DNA from: an uncultured Collinsella sp.
GTDB taxonomy: Bacteria > Actinomycetota > Coriobacteriia > Coriobacteriales > Coriobacteriaceae
DNA length: 64,000 nt
Assembly (NCBI GenBank): GCA_900544135.1
Contig: UQTU01000014.1
Span: 1 to 64,000 of the forward strand
Direction of reading: 5' to 3'
In this document: piece after piece, positions 24,631-33,493 of the stretch
How the letters are laid out: each line of letters begins with the position of its first letter
Numbering within the stretch: position 1 is the first letter of the stretch
Notes under the pieces: generated by a model
The model's database searches: none
Seen by the model: the letters and a program-made list of their open reading frames with translations, nothing else
What the model was told of the DNA's origin: nothing
Translations under genes and position numbers: made by a program

Positions 24631-26406
24631 TTAGAGGCGGGCGAGGTCGTAGGATCGGGCGGCGGATTCACCGGCGCAGATGAGGTTGGTTATGGCTTCC
24701 TGGGAATCGAGCGCCAGCTCAAGGCCCATGGGTCTGCGACAGACTGGCAAAACCAGGTCGATGCCCTGCCCATACACCGCATCCAGGTTGTCAGCACGAC
24801 CGCCCACGACAGCGGCTACCGACTTGCCATATCGCTTGGCGCGACGCGCCACGCCCACCGGTGCCTTACCGGCGGCGGATTGCTCGTCCATATTGCCCTC
24901 GCCTGTAATGACCAGGTCGACATCACGCACGCGCTCATCAAACCCCACGAGATCGAGCACCGTCTCAACGCCCGAACGCAACTCCGCCCCGAGCGCCAGC
25001 AGCGCGGCACCCAGGCCGCCAGCAGCACCGGCACCGGGCACGCCGAGCACCGAGCCAAATGTCCGTGCACCCTCGGGCACGCGCAACAACCCCTGAGCCC
25101 GCGCCCCGGTAATCGCTGCATCGAGCAGGCGGCCGTAGCCGACCATCCAGCTGTCGTACCTGCTCAGCACCTCGGCATCACCCGTCGGCAGACCCTTCTG
25201 CCCGCCAAACACCGCCAGTGCGCCTCGACGCCCCACGAGCGGATTCTCGACATCGGAAAGCACGATGATACGCGCGCCATTCAGCGCCCGAAGCGCCGGT
25301 GCCAAATCGATACTCGTCACGTGTTCAAGGCCCGCGAGACCGGGGGCGATATTGCAGCCACACTCATCGACAAGGTGGGCGCCCAGCGCCTGCAGCATGC
25401 CGGCGCCACCGTCGTTGGTGGCACTGCCGCCCAGACCAATATAGATAGTCTTTGCACCCGCGCGAAGCGCACGAAGCATCAGTTCGCCCACGCCATAGGT
25501 TGTGGCCGCCAACGCCGCCGACTCCGTGCAAGGTGAATACCCAATACCCGCCGCCTCGGCCATCTCGATGACCGCGGACTCGTGCTCGCCGTCCACCAGC
25601 ATCCGGGCAGACACGCGGTCGCCCAAGGGACCTGCAACCTCGCAGGTTGAAAGCTCGCCACCGCGTGCGGCGATGGCGTCGAGCGTTCCCTCGCCACCAT
25701 CTGCCAGCGGCAAAGCGCCCAGCTCGGCATCGGGCCACACACGGCGCACGCCTTCGGCAACGGCCTCCTCCGCCTGCGCACTCGACACGCTGCCCTTGAA
25801 GGAGTCGATCGCCAGCAGCACACGGCGGGGCCGCCGCTGCACGGGGCCAAAGTCGACCGTCTCGTCGGTGAGATCTCCAACACCCGCGAGCGCCTCGGCG
25901 TGAGACGCATGCGCCTCAAGGTTCAAACCGCAACCGACGCCGTCGACACCGCGCAGGCCAGCAAAATAGCTGCTCAGCACTTCACGGCACTCGCCTGCCA
26001 GCACGCCGGCGGTCACATTAAACCGATGGTTCAGGCGCGAATCGGCATTGAGGTCGTACAGCGAACCCAGCGCGCCCGCCTTGGCATCGGTCGCGCCATA
26101 CGCGCAACGCCCCACGCGCGCGTTAACCATAAGCCCCGCGCACATACAGCAGGGCTCGAGCGTCACGTAGACCGTGCAATCGGAAAGGCGCCAGCGTCCA
26201 AGCGTCTGAGCGGCGGCACACAGGGCCAAAAATTCGGCATGCGCCGAAGGATCCTGGTCGAGCTCGCGGCGATTATGCGCCCTCGCGACAATCTCGCCCG
26301 CGCGCACTACCACGGCACCAATCGGTACCTCGCCCACCGCAGCGGCGGCGCGCGCCTCCGCCAGCGCCTCGCGCATGAACTTCTCGTCGATTTCGGTGAT
26401 CGTCAT
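24631..26406 (-). CDS. TadA-glycerate kinase fusion protein
   Basis: 591 residues with two complete enzyme domains. Residues 1-150 are a tRNA adenosine deaminase: HAE at 56-58 and PCCMC at 85-89 give the zinc ligands H56, C86 and C89 and the catalytic E58. This domain would convert A34 of tRNA-Arg(ACG) to inosine. Residues about 195-591 are a GarK-type glycerate kinase: LLAIDSFKGSVSSAQAEEAV, PLADGGEGTLDAI, IYIGLGGSATNDGGAGML and TGEGNMDEQSAAGKAP. They are joined by a roughly 45-residue linker. Both domains keep their key residues. The ATG at 26406 has GGGAAGG upstream. tRNA-Ser lies divergently 51 bp away. Confidence 0.9.
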   Translation of the reverse strand: MTITEIDEKFMREALAEARAAAAVGEVPIGAVVVRAGEIVARAHNRRELDQDPSAHAEFLALCAAAQTLGRWRLSDCTVYVTLEPCCMCAGLMVNARVGRCAYGATDAKAGALGSLYDLNADSRLNHRFNVTAGVLAGECREVLSSYFAGLRGVDGVGCGLNLEAHASHAEALAGVGDLTDETVDFGPVQRRPRRVLLAIDSFKGSVSSAQAEEAVAEGVRRVWPDAELGALPLADGGEGTLDAIAARGGELSTCEVAGPLGDRVSARMLVDGEHESAVIEMAEAAGIGYSPCTESAALAATTYGVGELMLRALRAGAKTIYIGLGGSATNDGGAGMLQALGAHLVDECGCNIAPGLAGLEHVTSIDLAPALRALNGARIIVLSDVENPLVGRRGALAVFGGQKGLPTGDAEVLSRYDSWMVGYGRLLDAAITGARAQGLLRVPEGARTFGSVLGVPGAGAAGGLGAALLALGAELRSGVETVLDLVGFDERVRDVDLVITGEGNMDEQSAAGKAPVGVARRAKRYGKSVAAVVGGRADNLDAVYGQGIDLVLPVCRRPMGLELALDSQEAITNLICAGESAARSYDLARL

Positions 26407-26457
26407 CGTTCGCCTTCCCTGTTGCAAATTCAAAACGATGCTATCATTACGACTCAC

Positions 26458-26544
26458 GGAGAGATGGCAGAGCGGTTGAATGCGGCGGTCTTGAAAACCG
26501 TTGAGCGCGAGAGCGTTCCGGGGGTTCGAATCCCCCTCTCTCCG
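26458..26544 (+). tRNA. tRNA-Ser (anticodon UGA)
   Basis: An 87-nt cloverleaf with a 7-bp acceptor stem (GGAGAGA/TCTCTCC), anticodon loop CTTGAAA giving UGA, and a long variable arm typical of serine tRNA. The T-loop GGTTCGAATCC is canonical, the discriminator is G, and CCA is encoded at 26545-26547. Confidence 0.96.
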
Positions 26545-26549
26545 CCACC

Positions 26550-27134
26550 TTAGTGATTCACCGGCGTCATGGTGCGCTCAAACAGCGCATCGACCACGTC
26601 GGCTATCTCGGGTCGACGCTCAAGATCGTGACCCGACTCCCACCAATTTGTGAACAGTCGAATAATGCCACCGGCGATAAACTCCGATGTCGTCTCGAGC
26701 GAAACGGGCGCCAGGGCATCTTCGGCAAGCGAGCTCATCACACGCTCGCGGATGGAACGCGCAATGCGGTCGCAAATCATGCCGGTCAGCATGCCCGACA
26801 TGCTGCTGGCCAAAAGGTTATCCATGAGCTGCTCATGCGCCAGAATCATATTCATGGCATCGTCAAAGACCTCATGGCGAAGCGCCCGTACGTCATCAAG
26901 CGGCTCCGCGTCCGCTGCATCGGTCCGGTTTTGCGGCAAGCCCGTCATAAGCTCATCGATATAGAAGGCAAAGTAATCGTTTTTATCGCGAAAATGCTTA
27001 TAGAACGTCGTGCGGCGAATCAGGGCCCGGTCGCACAACATGGCAACCGTCAAATCCTCAAACCGATGCTCTTCCAAGAGCTCGGTAAAAGCATCGAACA
27101 GGGCACGATAGGTTTTCTTGATGCGAAGGTCCAT
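26550..27134 (-). CDS. TetR-family transcriptional regulator
   Basis: 194 residues. The N-terminal helix-turn-helix spans RFEDLTVAMLCDRALIRRTTFYKHFRDKNDYFAFYIDE, the canonical TetR block with TTFYKHF. The C-terminal part (GGIIRLFTNWWESG) resembles the TetR_C domain found in DhaS-like regulators of Gram-positives. The ATG at 27134 is chosen on family length, and the frame extends far upstream without support. Its stop is only three bases past the tRNA-Ser CCA. It is divergent from lemA. Imperfect palindromes in the shared spacer (TACCG...CGGTA at 27245-27261) are possible operators. Confidence 0.85.
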   Translation of the reverse strand: MDLRIKKTYRALFDAFTELLEEHRFEDLTVAMLCDRALIRRTTFYKHFRDKNDYFAFYIDELMTGLPQNRTDAADAEPLDDVRALRHEVFDDAMNMILAHEQLMDNLLASSMSGMLTGMICDRIARSIRERVMSSLAEDALAPVSLETTSEFIAGGIIRLFTNWWESGHDLERRPEIADVVDALFERTMTPVNH

Positions 27135-27244
27135 CCATATCGCCATCCTCAAGGTGTAGACAGCATTCCTTAATTTGTCGCATATCTTACACCTGTACCA
27201 CCCGTTCCATATTGGCGGCCCCTCCTTGGCGGAAACATAACGCT

Positions 27245-27284
27245 TACCGGAAAGTTCGGTATCGCCAAAGGTTGCGGGTATACT
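27245..27284 (+). promoter_or_regulatory. lemA promoter and possible TetR operator
   Basis: TACCGGAAAGTTCGGTA (27245-27261) is an imperfect palindrome overlapping the expected -35 of a promoter whose -10 is TATACT at 27279-27284. A regulatory link to the divergent TetR gene is inferred. Confidence 0.4.
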
Positions 27285-27345
27285 AGTAGCGTTACACCAA
27301 CGGCAGCCGGCGCAAAACGCCGCTGCCATTCGAAACGGAGACATC

Positions 27346-27897
27346 ATGCTTCCCGTCATCATCGGTATCGTTGTTGTCGTTGTGATCGCCAGCGCCATCG
27401 CCGGCATCTACAACAACATGGTCACCAAGCGCAATCGCATCGATAATGCCTGGCAGAACATCGACACGCAGCTGCAGCGCCGCAACGACCTGATCCCTAA
27501 CCTGGTCGAGACCGTCAAGGGCTACGCCAAGCACGAGCAGGACACGCTCGCCGCCGTAGTCAACGCGCGCAACGCCGCCGTGAGCGCCACCACCCCCGAG
27601 GCCAAGATGGAAGCGGACAACGTGCTGACCGGTGCGCTGCGCCAGCTCTTTGCCGTCGCCGAGGCCTACCCCGACCTTAAGGCAAATACCAACTTTACGC
27701 AGCTCCAGTCCACGCTCGAGGACACCGAGAACAAGGTGAGCTACGCGCGCCAGAGCTACAACGATTGCGTGCTCAGCTACAACAACGCCATCCAGACGTT
27801 CCCGGCTGTTATCTTTGCCGGCATCTTCCAGTTTAAGGAGCGCCAGGGCTTCGAGGCCGCCGAGGCCGCCCGCCAGGCACCAACCGTCAAGTTCTAG
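27346..27897 (+). CDS. lemA: LemA family protein
   Basis: 183 residues. One N-terminal membrane helix (VIIGIVVVVVIASAIAGIY) is followed by the LemA helical domain with its signature IDNAWQNIDTQLQRRNDLIPNLVETVKGYAKHEQ and a C-terminal FKERQGFEAAEAA. It is membrane-attached with the helical bundle outside, and the function in bacteria is unsettled. A strong terminator follows. Confidence 0.93.
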   Translation: MLPVIIGIVVVVVIASAIAGIYNNMVTKRNRIDNAWQNIDTQLQRRNDLIPNLVETVKGYAKHEQDTLAAVVNARNAAVSATTPEAKMEADNVLTGALRQLFAVAEAYPDLKANTNFTQLQSTLEDTENKVSYARQSYNDCVLSYNNAIQTFPAVIFAGIFQFKERQGFEAAEAARQAPTVKF

Positions 27898-27931
27898 TGA
27901 GCCGTTGACGCATCCACAACCGTTTTTGCAT

Positions 27932-27970
27932 AAACCGCCCCGTCGAATGCATACTTCGACGGGGCGGTTT
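27932..27970 (+). terminator. lemA terminator
   Basis: AAACCGCCCCGTCGAA and TTCGACGGGGCGGTTT, perfect 16-bp arms, loop of seven, followed by CCTTT. Confidence 0.8.
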
Positions 27971-28001
27971 CCTTTGTCGCGAAGGTCCCCCTCAAGGCGC
28001 C

Positions 28002-28202
28002 GTGCATTTTTGTGAGTATTCAGCATGCCCGACAGCTTCGAGCGCCACGATAAATGCCAAAGACCGCGAATATTCCTGCAAATCAAACGCTATCAGCCCA
28101 TAGCCCCGCCCATCATTCGTAGAAAACATCGATAAATCCCGATTTTTCGCCCGAGGTCGGTATGCAAGGGCCTTCGATTGCAGAATACTCGCAAAAATGC
28201 AC
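28002..28202. repeat. Long-range inverted repeat
   Basis: GTGCATTTTTGTGAGTATTC at 28002-28021 is matched by GAATACTCGCAAAAATGCAC at 28183-28202 with one mismatch, enclosing about 160 bases with further weak internal pairing. Confidence 0.65.
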
Positions 28203-28228
28203 GTCGCCACCACCCCCCACATGGCTCG

Positions 28229-28260
28229 AAGCAAAACAAAAGCGCGGCCAAAAGGCCGCG
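28229..28260 (-). terminator. ilvE terminator
   Basis: On the minus strand CGCGGCC, TTTT, GGCCGCG then CTTTTGTTTTG. It lies beyond long palindrome K, so K would be part of the ilvE 3' untranslated region. Confidence 0.7.
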
Positions 28261-28317
28261 TACCATCTTTAATTCAGATCTATATTGCCCGTAACGGCAG
28301 TACCGAGGTAACGCAGT

Positions 28318-28438
28318 CCCGAGGGCAACCTACCTTTCCGGCGCACTCCGCAGGACGAAAGAACCTCCGCCGCACGAAGTGCGCAGCGGAGGTTCTTTCA
28401 TGTCCGAGGACGCGCCGGAAAGGTAGGTTGCCCTCGGG
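28318..28438. repeat. Long palindrome K, perfect 27-bp arms
   Basis: Arms at 28318-28344 and 28412-28438 are exact inverted copies. The core holds CCGCAGGACGAA, a nested hairpin (GAAAGAACCTCCGC with GCGGAGGTTCTTTC) and TCCGAGGAC. It begins 19 bp after the ilvE stop. Confidence 0.85.
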
Positions 28439-28456
28439 CCGGACATACAAGGCAGC

Positions 28457-29509
28457 TTATGCGACGGTGTAAACCCAGTTGTGCTTATCCTCGACAGCAC
28501 CGGACTGAATACCAGTCAGGGTCTCGCGAAGCTTCTTCATCACGGGGCCGATCTCGGTGCAGCCAGCCGGGAAGGTCACGGTCTCATCGGCACCGTAGAC
28601 CTTGTTGTCGATCTCGCCCACCGGGGAGATGACGGCAGCGGTGCCGCACAGGCCGCATTCCACAAAGGTGCCGGCCTTGACCTCGGCCCACTCGACGGGA
28701 CGCTGGTCGACGGTCATGCCCAAATCCTCGGCAACCTGAACGAGCGAGCGACGGGTGATGGAGGGCAGGATGGAGTCGGTGTGCGACTGAGGAACGACGA
28801 GGGTGCCGTTCTCCTTCACGAACAGAACGTTCGCGCCACCGGTCTCCTCGACATAGGTGCGGGACTCGGAGTCGAGATACAGGTTCTCGGCATAACCCTC
28901 GCGATGGGCCTCCATCGTGGGCTTGAGGGACATGGCGTAGTTCAGGCCGGCCTTGATATTGCCGGTGCCGTGCGGTGCGGCGCGGTCGTACTCGGAAACG
29001 CGCAGCTTGACGGGCTTGAGGCCGCCCTTAAAGTACGGACCGACCGGGGTCACGAGAATGCGGAACGTGTACTCAGGAGCGGGAGCCACGCCGATCACGT
29101 CACCGGAGCCGATCATAAACGGACGCACGTACAGGGTCGCACCAGAACCGAAGGGCGGAACCCAAGCGGCGTTGGCAGAAACGACCTGCTTGACGGCCTC
29201 AACAAACTTATCCTTGGGGAACGGGGGCATCTCGAGGCGCTGGGCAGAGTTATACATGCGCTCGGCGTTCATGTCGGGACGGAAGCAGACGATGCTGCCG
29301 TCCTCGGCGGTGTAGGCCTTCAGGCCCTCAAAGACCTCCTGGCAATAATGGAAGATGCCGCCGCACTCGGAGACATGCAAGGTGTGGTCGGTGGTCAGGC
29401 CGCCCTCGTCCCACTCGCCGTCCTTCCAATGAGCCTCGTAGCTGTAATCGGTCTTCATGTAGCCAAAGCCGAGGCTACCCCAATCGATATCCTTCTTCTC
29501 GACAGTCAT
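28457..29509 (-). CDS. ilvE: Branched-chain amino-acid aminotransferase
   Basis: 350 residues, the fold-type IV PLP aminotransferase that converts branched-chain 2-oxo acids to valine, leucine and isoleucine. FGYMKTDYSYEAHWKDGEWD and CQEVFEGLKAYTAEDG are the IlvE signatures. The PLP lysine is in KPVKLRVSEYDRAAPHGTGNIKAGLNY, and YVEETGGANVLFV plus TRRSLVQVAEDLG follow. The ATG at 29509 has AAGGAGCG upstream, and the longer open frame upstream is not supported. Cytosolic. Downstream is palindrome K and then a terminator. Confidence 0.95.
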   Translation of the reverse strand: MTVEKKDIDWGSLGFGYMKTDYSYEAHWKDGEWDEGGLTTDHTLHVSECGGIFHYCQEVFEGLKAYTAEDGSIVCFRPDMNAERMYNSAQRLEMPPFPKDKFVEAVKQVVSANAAWVPPFGSGATLYVRPFMIGSGDVIGVAPAPEYTFRILVTPVGPYFKGGLKPVKLRVSEYDRAAPHGTGNIKAGLNYAMSLKPTMEAHREGYAENLYLDSESRTYVEETGGANVLFVKENGTLVVPQSHTDSILPSITRRSLVQVAEDLGMTVDQRPVEWAEVKAGTFVECGLCGTAAVISPVGEIDNKVYGADETVTFPAGCTEIGPVMKKLRETLTGIQSGAVEDKHNWVYTVA

Positions 29510-29738
29510 ATGTCGCTCCTTACATACACAGTTGCATACTCGCGAACTCGCACGCAAGGACCGAGGCCGACCGCGTCGCAACGTCGCACGCCCGGAGCGT
29601 AGAGCCGGACGGGACACGCGAACGGCATCAAAGCCAATGGCACGTCGATTCGCATGCACGAGATTGTACTCCGCACGCGCGTCGGATAAAACGTTTTTCT
29701 TTAACTAACTAAAGTATTTTCATTTGACCGAAACTAAA

Positions 29739-29770
29739 GAGGCCCGCCACCGTAAACGGTGACGGGCCTC
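29739..29770 (-). terminator. dedA terminator
   Basis: GAGGCCCGTCACCG, TTTA, CGGTGGCGGGCCTC then TTTAGTTT on the minus strand, 29 bp after the DedA stop. Confidence 0.75.
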
Positions 29771-29798
29771 AACGACACGATTTGTGCGCCGGCTCGAG

Positions 29799-30446
29799 CT
29801 ATGCGTTCTTTTTGCCCAGCTTAGCCTTAACCAAGCCGACCACGGTCGGGATGATCGACACGGCGACAATGCCGATAATCAGCAGCTCAAAGTGCTCCTG
29901 CACAAAGGGAATGCCGCCAAAGAAGTAGCCCAGCAGCGTAAAGACCGTCGACCAGGTAATGCCGCCCAGCACGTTAAAGACAACGAAGTTGCGCCAATGC
30001 ATGCCGCCCATGCCGGCGATAAAAGGCACAAAGGTGCGGATGAACGGGAAGAAGCGGCCGAGGAAGATGGCCAGATGGCCCCACTTATCCAGGAAATCCT
30101 CGGACTTTTTGATGCGCTCGGGCGTCATGGCCTTTACCTTGCCCGAGGCGATGATCTTGCGGCCAAAGAAGTGGCCGATCATAAAGTTGCACTGATCGCC
30201 CAGGATGGCTGCGGCCCATGCGGTGGCCAGAAGCGCCACGATGTTAAAGCCGCCGTTGTGGGCAAAGAAGCCCGAGGCAAACAGCAGCGAGTCGCCGGGA
30301 AGGAACGGGAAGAACACCACGCCTGTCTCAATGAAGATGATCAGGAACACGCAGCCGTAGGCCATAAGCGGGCCGGCGGCGATCCAGCTGGCGATCGCAG
30401 CGCGCGGATCCTTAAGCAGCTCGGCAATGAAATTGATGAAACCCAT
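29799..30446 (-). CDS. DedA family membrane protein
   Basis: 215 residues with several membrane segments. The DedA/VTT signature is clear: FLPGDSLLFASGFFAHNGG, AAILGDQCNFMIGHFFGRKI, FLGRFFPFIRTFVPFIAGMGGMHWRNFVVFNVLGGITW. The acidic and arginine residues (E in IETGVVFFPF, R in GRFFPFIRTF) typical of DedA flippases are kept. Family members translocate phospholipid carriers such as undecaprenyl phosphate. The ATG at 30446 follows GAGAGG. Single gene. Confidence 0.92.
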   Translation of the reverse strand: MGFINFIAELLKDPRAAIASWIAAGPLMAYGCVFLIIFIETGVVFFPFLPGDSLLFASGFFAHNGGFNIVALLATAWAAAILGDQCNFMIGHFFGRKIIASGKVKAMTPERIKKSEDFLDKWGHLAIFLGRFFPFIRTFVPFIAGMGGMHWRNFVVFNVLGGITWSTVFTLLGYFFGGIPFVQEHFELLIIGIVAVSIIPTVVGLVKAKLGKKNA

Positions 30447-30622
30447 GAAGTAAAACCTCTCAGTTGTGGGCGCGGATACGTCCAAGTTGACCAGTATACG
30501 GTTGCGGCGCGAGCACGGGCCAAACCCCTCAAAAGTCTTACTTCATTACCAGCAAGTTTGCATAACTGACACCTGTCGCGCAAAGCCGCCAAGATTGTTC
30601 TTCCTAATCCCTAGCGAATCGC

Positions 30623-30628
30623 TATACT
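30623..30628 (+). promoter_or_regulatory. Probable cysE -10
   Basis: TATACT 42 bp before the chosen GTG start. The -35 is weak. Confidence 0.4.
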
Positions 30629-30669
30629 TTATTGAATCGCATTGCCATGGCGCTAAGGGAGGGCGGCCG

Positions 30670-31374
30670 GTGAGCTTTATCAATACCATTCGCGAGGACA
30701 TCAAGACCGTCCAGGCGCAGGACCCCGCCGCACAAAGCGGTCTGGTCATCTTCCTTTCCTATCCTGGCCTGCACGCCAAGTGGAACCACGTGCCCGAGCA
30801 CTGGCTCTGGGAGCACGGTCATCGCTCGCTCGCCCGTGTGCTCTCGCAAATCACCCGCCACATCACCGGCGTCGAGATTCATCCCGCCGCACAAATCGGC
30901 AAGCATTTCTTTATCGACCACGCCATGGGCGTCGTCATCGGCGAAACCACCGTCGTGGGCGACAACTGCGTGCTCTACCAGGGCGTTACGCTCGGCGGCA
31001 CCGGCAACGAGACCGGCAAGCGCCACCCCACCCTGGGCAACAACGTCACCGTGGGCACGGGCGCCAAGGTGCTCGGCAACATTCGCATCGGCAACAACGT
31101 CAAGATCGGCGGCAACTCGGTCGTCGTCAAGGACGTGCCCGACAACTGCACCGTCGTGGGTGTGCCGGGGCGCATCATCAAGCGCAACGGCTGCCGCGTG
31201 TTCGAGGAGAGCTTCGACGCCAAGCAGCATCGCGAGTACATGCCCGACGATGCCGCCGAGCAGAGCGCCCTCAACCGTCAGGGCATCACCGAAAACGCCC
31301 GTCGCGTCAAGGAACTCGAGCAAGAGGTGGCCGAGCTCAAAGCCCTCGTCGCCAAGCTCGTGGACGAGCGCTAA
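30670..31374 (+). CDS. cysE: Serine O-acetyltransferase
   Basis: 234 residues of the SAT family, first step of cysteine synthesis (acetyl-CoA plus L-serine to O-acetylserine). The left-handed beta-helix hexapeptide region runs IHPAAQIGKHFFIDHAMGVVIGETTVVGDNCVLYQGVTLGGTG, with the catalytic Asp-His in IDHAMG. KIGGNSVVVKDVP and VVGVPGRII complete the helix. The C-terminal about 60 residues form a charged coiled coil (VKELEQEVAELKALVAKL). The GTG start at 30670 is set by GGGAGG seven to eight bases upstream and by family length. No cysK is adjacent. Confidence 0.93.
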   Translation: MSFINTIREDIKTVQAQDPAAQSGLVIFLSYPGLHAKWNHVPEHWLWEHGHRSLARVLSQITRHITGVEIHPAAQIGKHFFIDHAMGVVIGETTVVGDNCVLYQGVTLGGTGNETGKRHPTLGNNVTVGTGAKVLGNIRIGNNVKIGGNSVVVKDVPDNCTVVGVPGRIIKRNGCRVFEESFDAKQHREYMPDDAAEQSALNRQGITENARRVKELEQEVAELKALVAKLVDER

Positions 31375-31412
31375 GGCCGCGGGCAGCCGCCACAGCATGA
31401 ACGCCAACACAA

Positions 31413-31453
31413 AAGGCGCGCTGGGGAATCCGCCCCCGGCGCGCCTTCTTTTC
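31413..31453. terminator. cysE terminator
   Basis: AAGGCGCGC and GCGCGCCTT around a GGGGAATCCGCCCCC loop that itself pairs, followed by CTTTTCG. Confidence 0.7.
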
Positions 31454-31485
31454 GATGTGGCATGCGGGACTGCCCCTTTGTCACC

Positions 31486-33492
31486 TTATGCGAACTGGCT
31501 TAGGTAGAGGTCGGCGTAAGCGCCCTCGGCAGCCAGCAGCTCCTTGTGCGTACCCTGCTCGATGATATTGCCGTGGTCCATGACCAGGATGAGGTCGGCA
31601 TCGACGATCGTCGACAGACGGTGCGCGATCACAAAGCTCGTGCGCCCGCGCATGAGCGCGTCCATAGCACGGCCGATGGCGAGCTCGGTGCGCGTGTCCA
31701 CACTCGACGTCGCCTCGTCCAGGATGAGGATCGCCGGGTTGTTGAGCAGCACACGCGCGATGGTCAGCAGCTGACGCTGACCCTGGCTAATGCTCTCGGC
31801 ATCGTTAGCCACACGCGTGTCGTAACCCTGCGGCATAGTGCGCACAAAGAAGTCGACCTGAGCGGCACGTGCGGCCGCGACAATCTCCTCGCGCGTCGCC
31901 TCGGGACAGCCATAGGCGATGTTCTCGGCAATGGTGCCATCGAACAGCCAGGCGTCCTGCAACACCATGCCAAACTGCTGGCGCAGCTCGCCGCGGTCCA
32001 TGCGGCTCGTGTCCACACCGTCGAGGGTAATGCGGCCACCGTCGATCTCGTAGAAGCGCATGAGCAGATTGATGAGCGTGGTCTTACCCGCACCCGTGGT
32101 TCCCACCACCGCGATCTTTTGGCCCGGCTCGGCGGTAAACGACACGTCGCGCATGAGCGGCTTGTCGGGCGCATAGCCAAAACGCACGTGTTCAAAGGCA
32201 ATACGGCCCTCCACCTTGCCCGGCAGCTTGGCGGCGGCCGCCGGCAACGGATCGGCTTCCATCTCGGGCTCATCGAGCAGGTCGAACACGCGCTCCGCAC
32301 TCGCCAGCGCGCTCTGCAGCGAGTTGAAAGTGAATGACAGCTGCGTCATGGGCTCGGATGCCTCGTAGATAAACTGGAAGAACGCCTGGAACACGCCGAC
32401 GGTCATGTGGCCAGCAACCAGCATGCTGCAGCCCACCAGCGCAATCACGATCTGCGCCAGGCGGCCGATAAAGCGCACCGCGGGGCCGACGGCGTTAATC
32501 ATGAAGTCGGCCTTGGTGCTCACGCGCGCCAGCTCCTTCGAAGCCTCGTGCACCTCGGCAGAACTCTGGCGCTCACGGTTGAACGCACGAATCACCAGAC
32601 GGCCCGAGTAGCCTTCCTCGACCGCGCTCGTAATCTTGGACACCCACTCCTGGCGCTCGCCCGTCACATCGTGCGTGCGGCGCGAAACGACCTTCGTCAC
32701 CAGCAGCGAAAGCGCCGTAAAGAACAAAAAGACAAGCGTGAGCGGCACGCTAAACACGAACATCACGCTCACGGCGCCCACCACGGTACCGATCGACACC
32801 AGAAGCTGCAGCAAGCCGCGCTGCATGCTCTCGGACATCTTGTCTAAGTCGTTGGTCGCACGGCTAACGACCTCGCCGGGACGATGCGCATCAAAGAAGG
32901 CAAGCGGCAGACGGTTGAGCTTTTGAGCGATGCGGTTACGCAGGTGCAGGTTAAGGCGTTCGGCCACGCTCGACATCAAAAAGCTCTGGAGCGCGTAGAA
33001 CGAGGCAGCGGCCGTCCAGATCATAAAGTAGATGAAGATGGTCCTGCCGCAGTTCTCCCAGGTGATGTTGAAGGTGGTGTCGTTGGCAAACGCCACCTGA
33101 ATGTGGCCCCACAGCTCATCGATCACGCGGGCGCTATATGCCGGCGCAGCGGTGTTAAAGATGGCATAGAACACGATGCTCGCGAACACGATATAGAAGC
33201 GCCAATGGTCACCGGCAGCCTCGCTCCACAGGCGGCGCACCGTCGCCCAGGTGTCGCGGGGTTTCTCGTCCTCGTCCTCGTCGTCCACATCGCGCATGCG
33301 CTCTGCCTCAGCGCGGGCGCGCTCGTCCTCGGCGCGTTCGTTTTCCTCGTAGAGCGCTTGGCGGCGAGCCTCGCGCTCGGCTGCAGCCTTGGCGGCCTCG
33401 TCCAGCTCGGGTGCTACGGCAGCCGTTTCCTCAACCAGTCCCGCGGCAACGGCGTCATCAACGCTGGCCTGCTTCCTGAGCTCCTCGGTCAT
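31486..33492 (-). CDS. ABC exporter half-transporter, catalytic-site subunit
   Basis: 668 residues. A charged N-terminal extension of about 85 residues (EARRQALYEENERAEDERARA, DVDDEDEDEK) precedes six membrane helices and an ATP-binding domain. Walker A is VGTTGAGKTT, the signature ISQGQRQ, Walker B ILILDEATSSVDT, and the H-loop VIAHRLSTI. The catalytic Glu is intact. The ATG at 33492 lies one base after the stop of the partner gene, with GGAGG inside the partner's last codons. It forms a heterodimer with the 33494-35230 product and is the third gene of a MarR-led operon. Confidence 0.9.
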   Translation of the reverse strand: MTEELRKQASVDDAVAAGLVEETAAVAPELDEAAKAAAEREARRQALYEENERAEDERARAEAERMRDVDDEDEDEKPRDTWATVRRLWSEAAGDHWRFYIVFASIVFYAIFNTAAPAYSARVIDELWGHIQVAFANDTTFNITWENCGRTIFIYFMIWTAAASFYALQSFLMSSVAERLNLHLRNRIAQKLNRLPLAFFDAHRPGEVVSRATNDLDKMSESMQRGLLQLLVSIGTVVGAVSVMFVFSVPLTLVFLFFTALSLLVTKVVSRRTHDVTGERQEWVSKITSAVEEGYSGRLVIRAFNRERQSSAEVHEASKELARVSTKADFMINAVGPAVRFIGRLAQIVIALVGCSMLVAGHMTVGVFQAFFQFIYEASEPMTQLSFTFNSLQSALASAERVFDLLDEPEMEADPLPAAAAKLPGKVEGRIAFEHVRFGYAPDKPLMRDVSFTAEPGQKIAVVGTTGAGKTTLINLLMRFYEIDGGRITLDGVDTSRMDRGELRQQFGMVLQDAWLFDGTIAENIAYGCPEATREEIVAAARAAQVDFFVRTMPQGYDTRVANDAESISQGQRQLLTIARVLLNNPAILILDEATSSVDTRTELAIGRAMDALMRGRTSFVIAHRLSTIVDADLILVMDHGNIIEQGTHKELLAAEGAYADLYLSQFA

Positions 33493-33493
33493 G

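Larger units (their letters stand above)
27898..28456. other. 559-bp gene-free region between convergent lemA and ilvE
   Basis: It contains the lemA terminator, a long-range inverted repeat (28002-28021 with 28183-28202), the ilvE terminator (28229-28260) and long palindrome K (28318-28438). No gene is supported. Confidence 0.6.
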
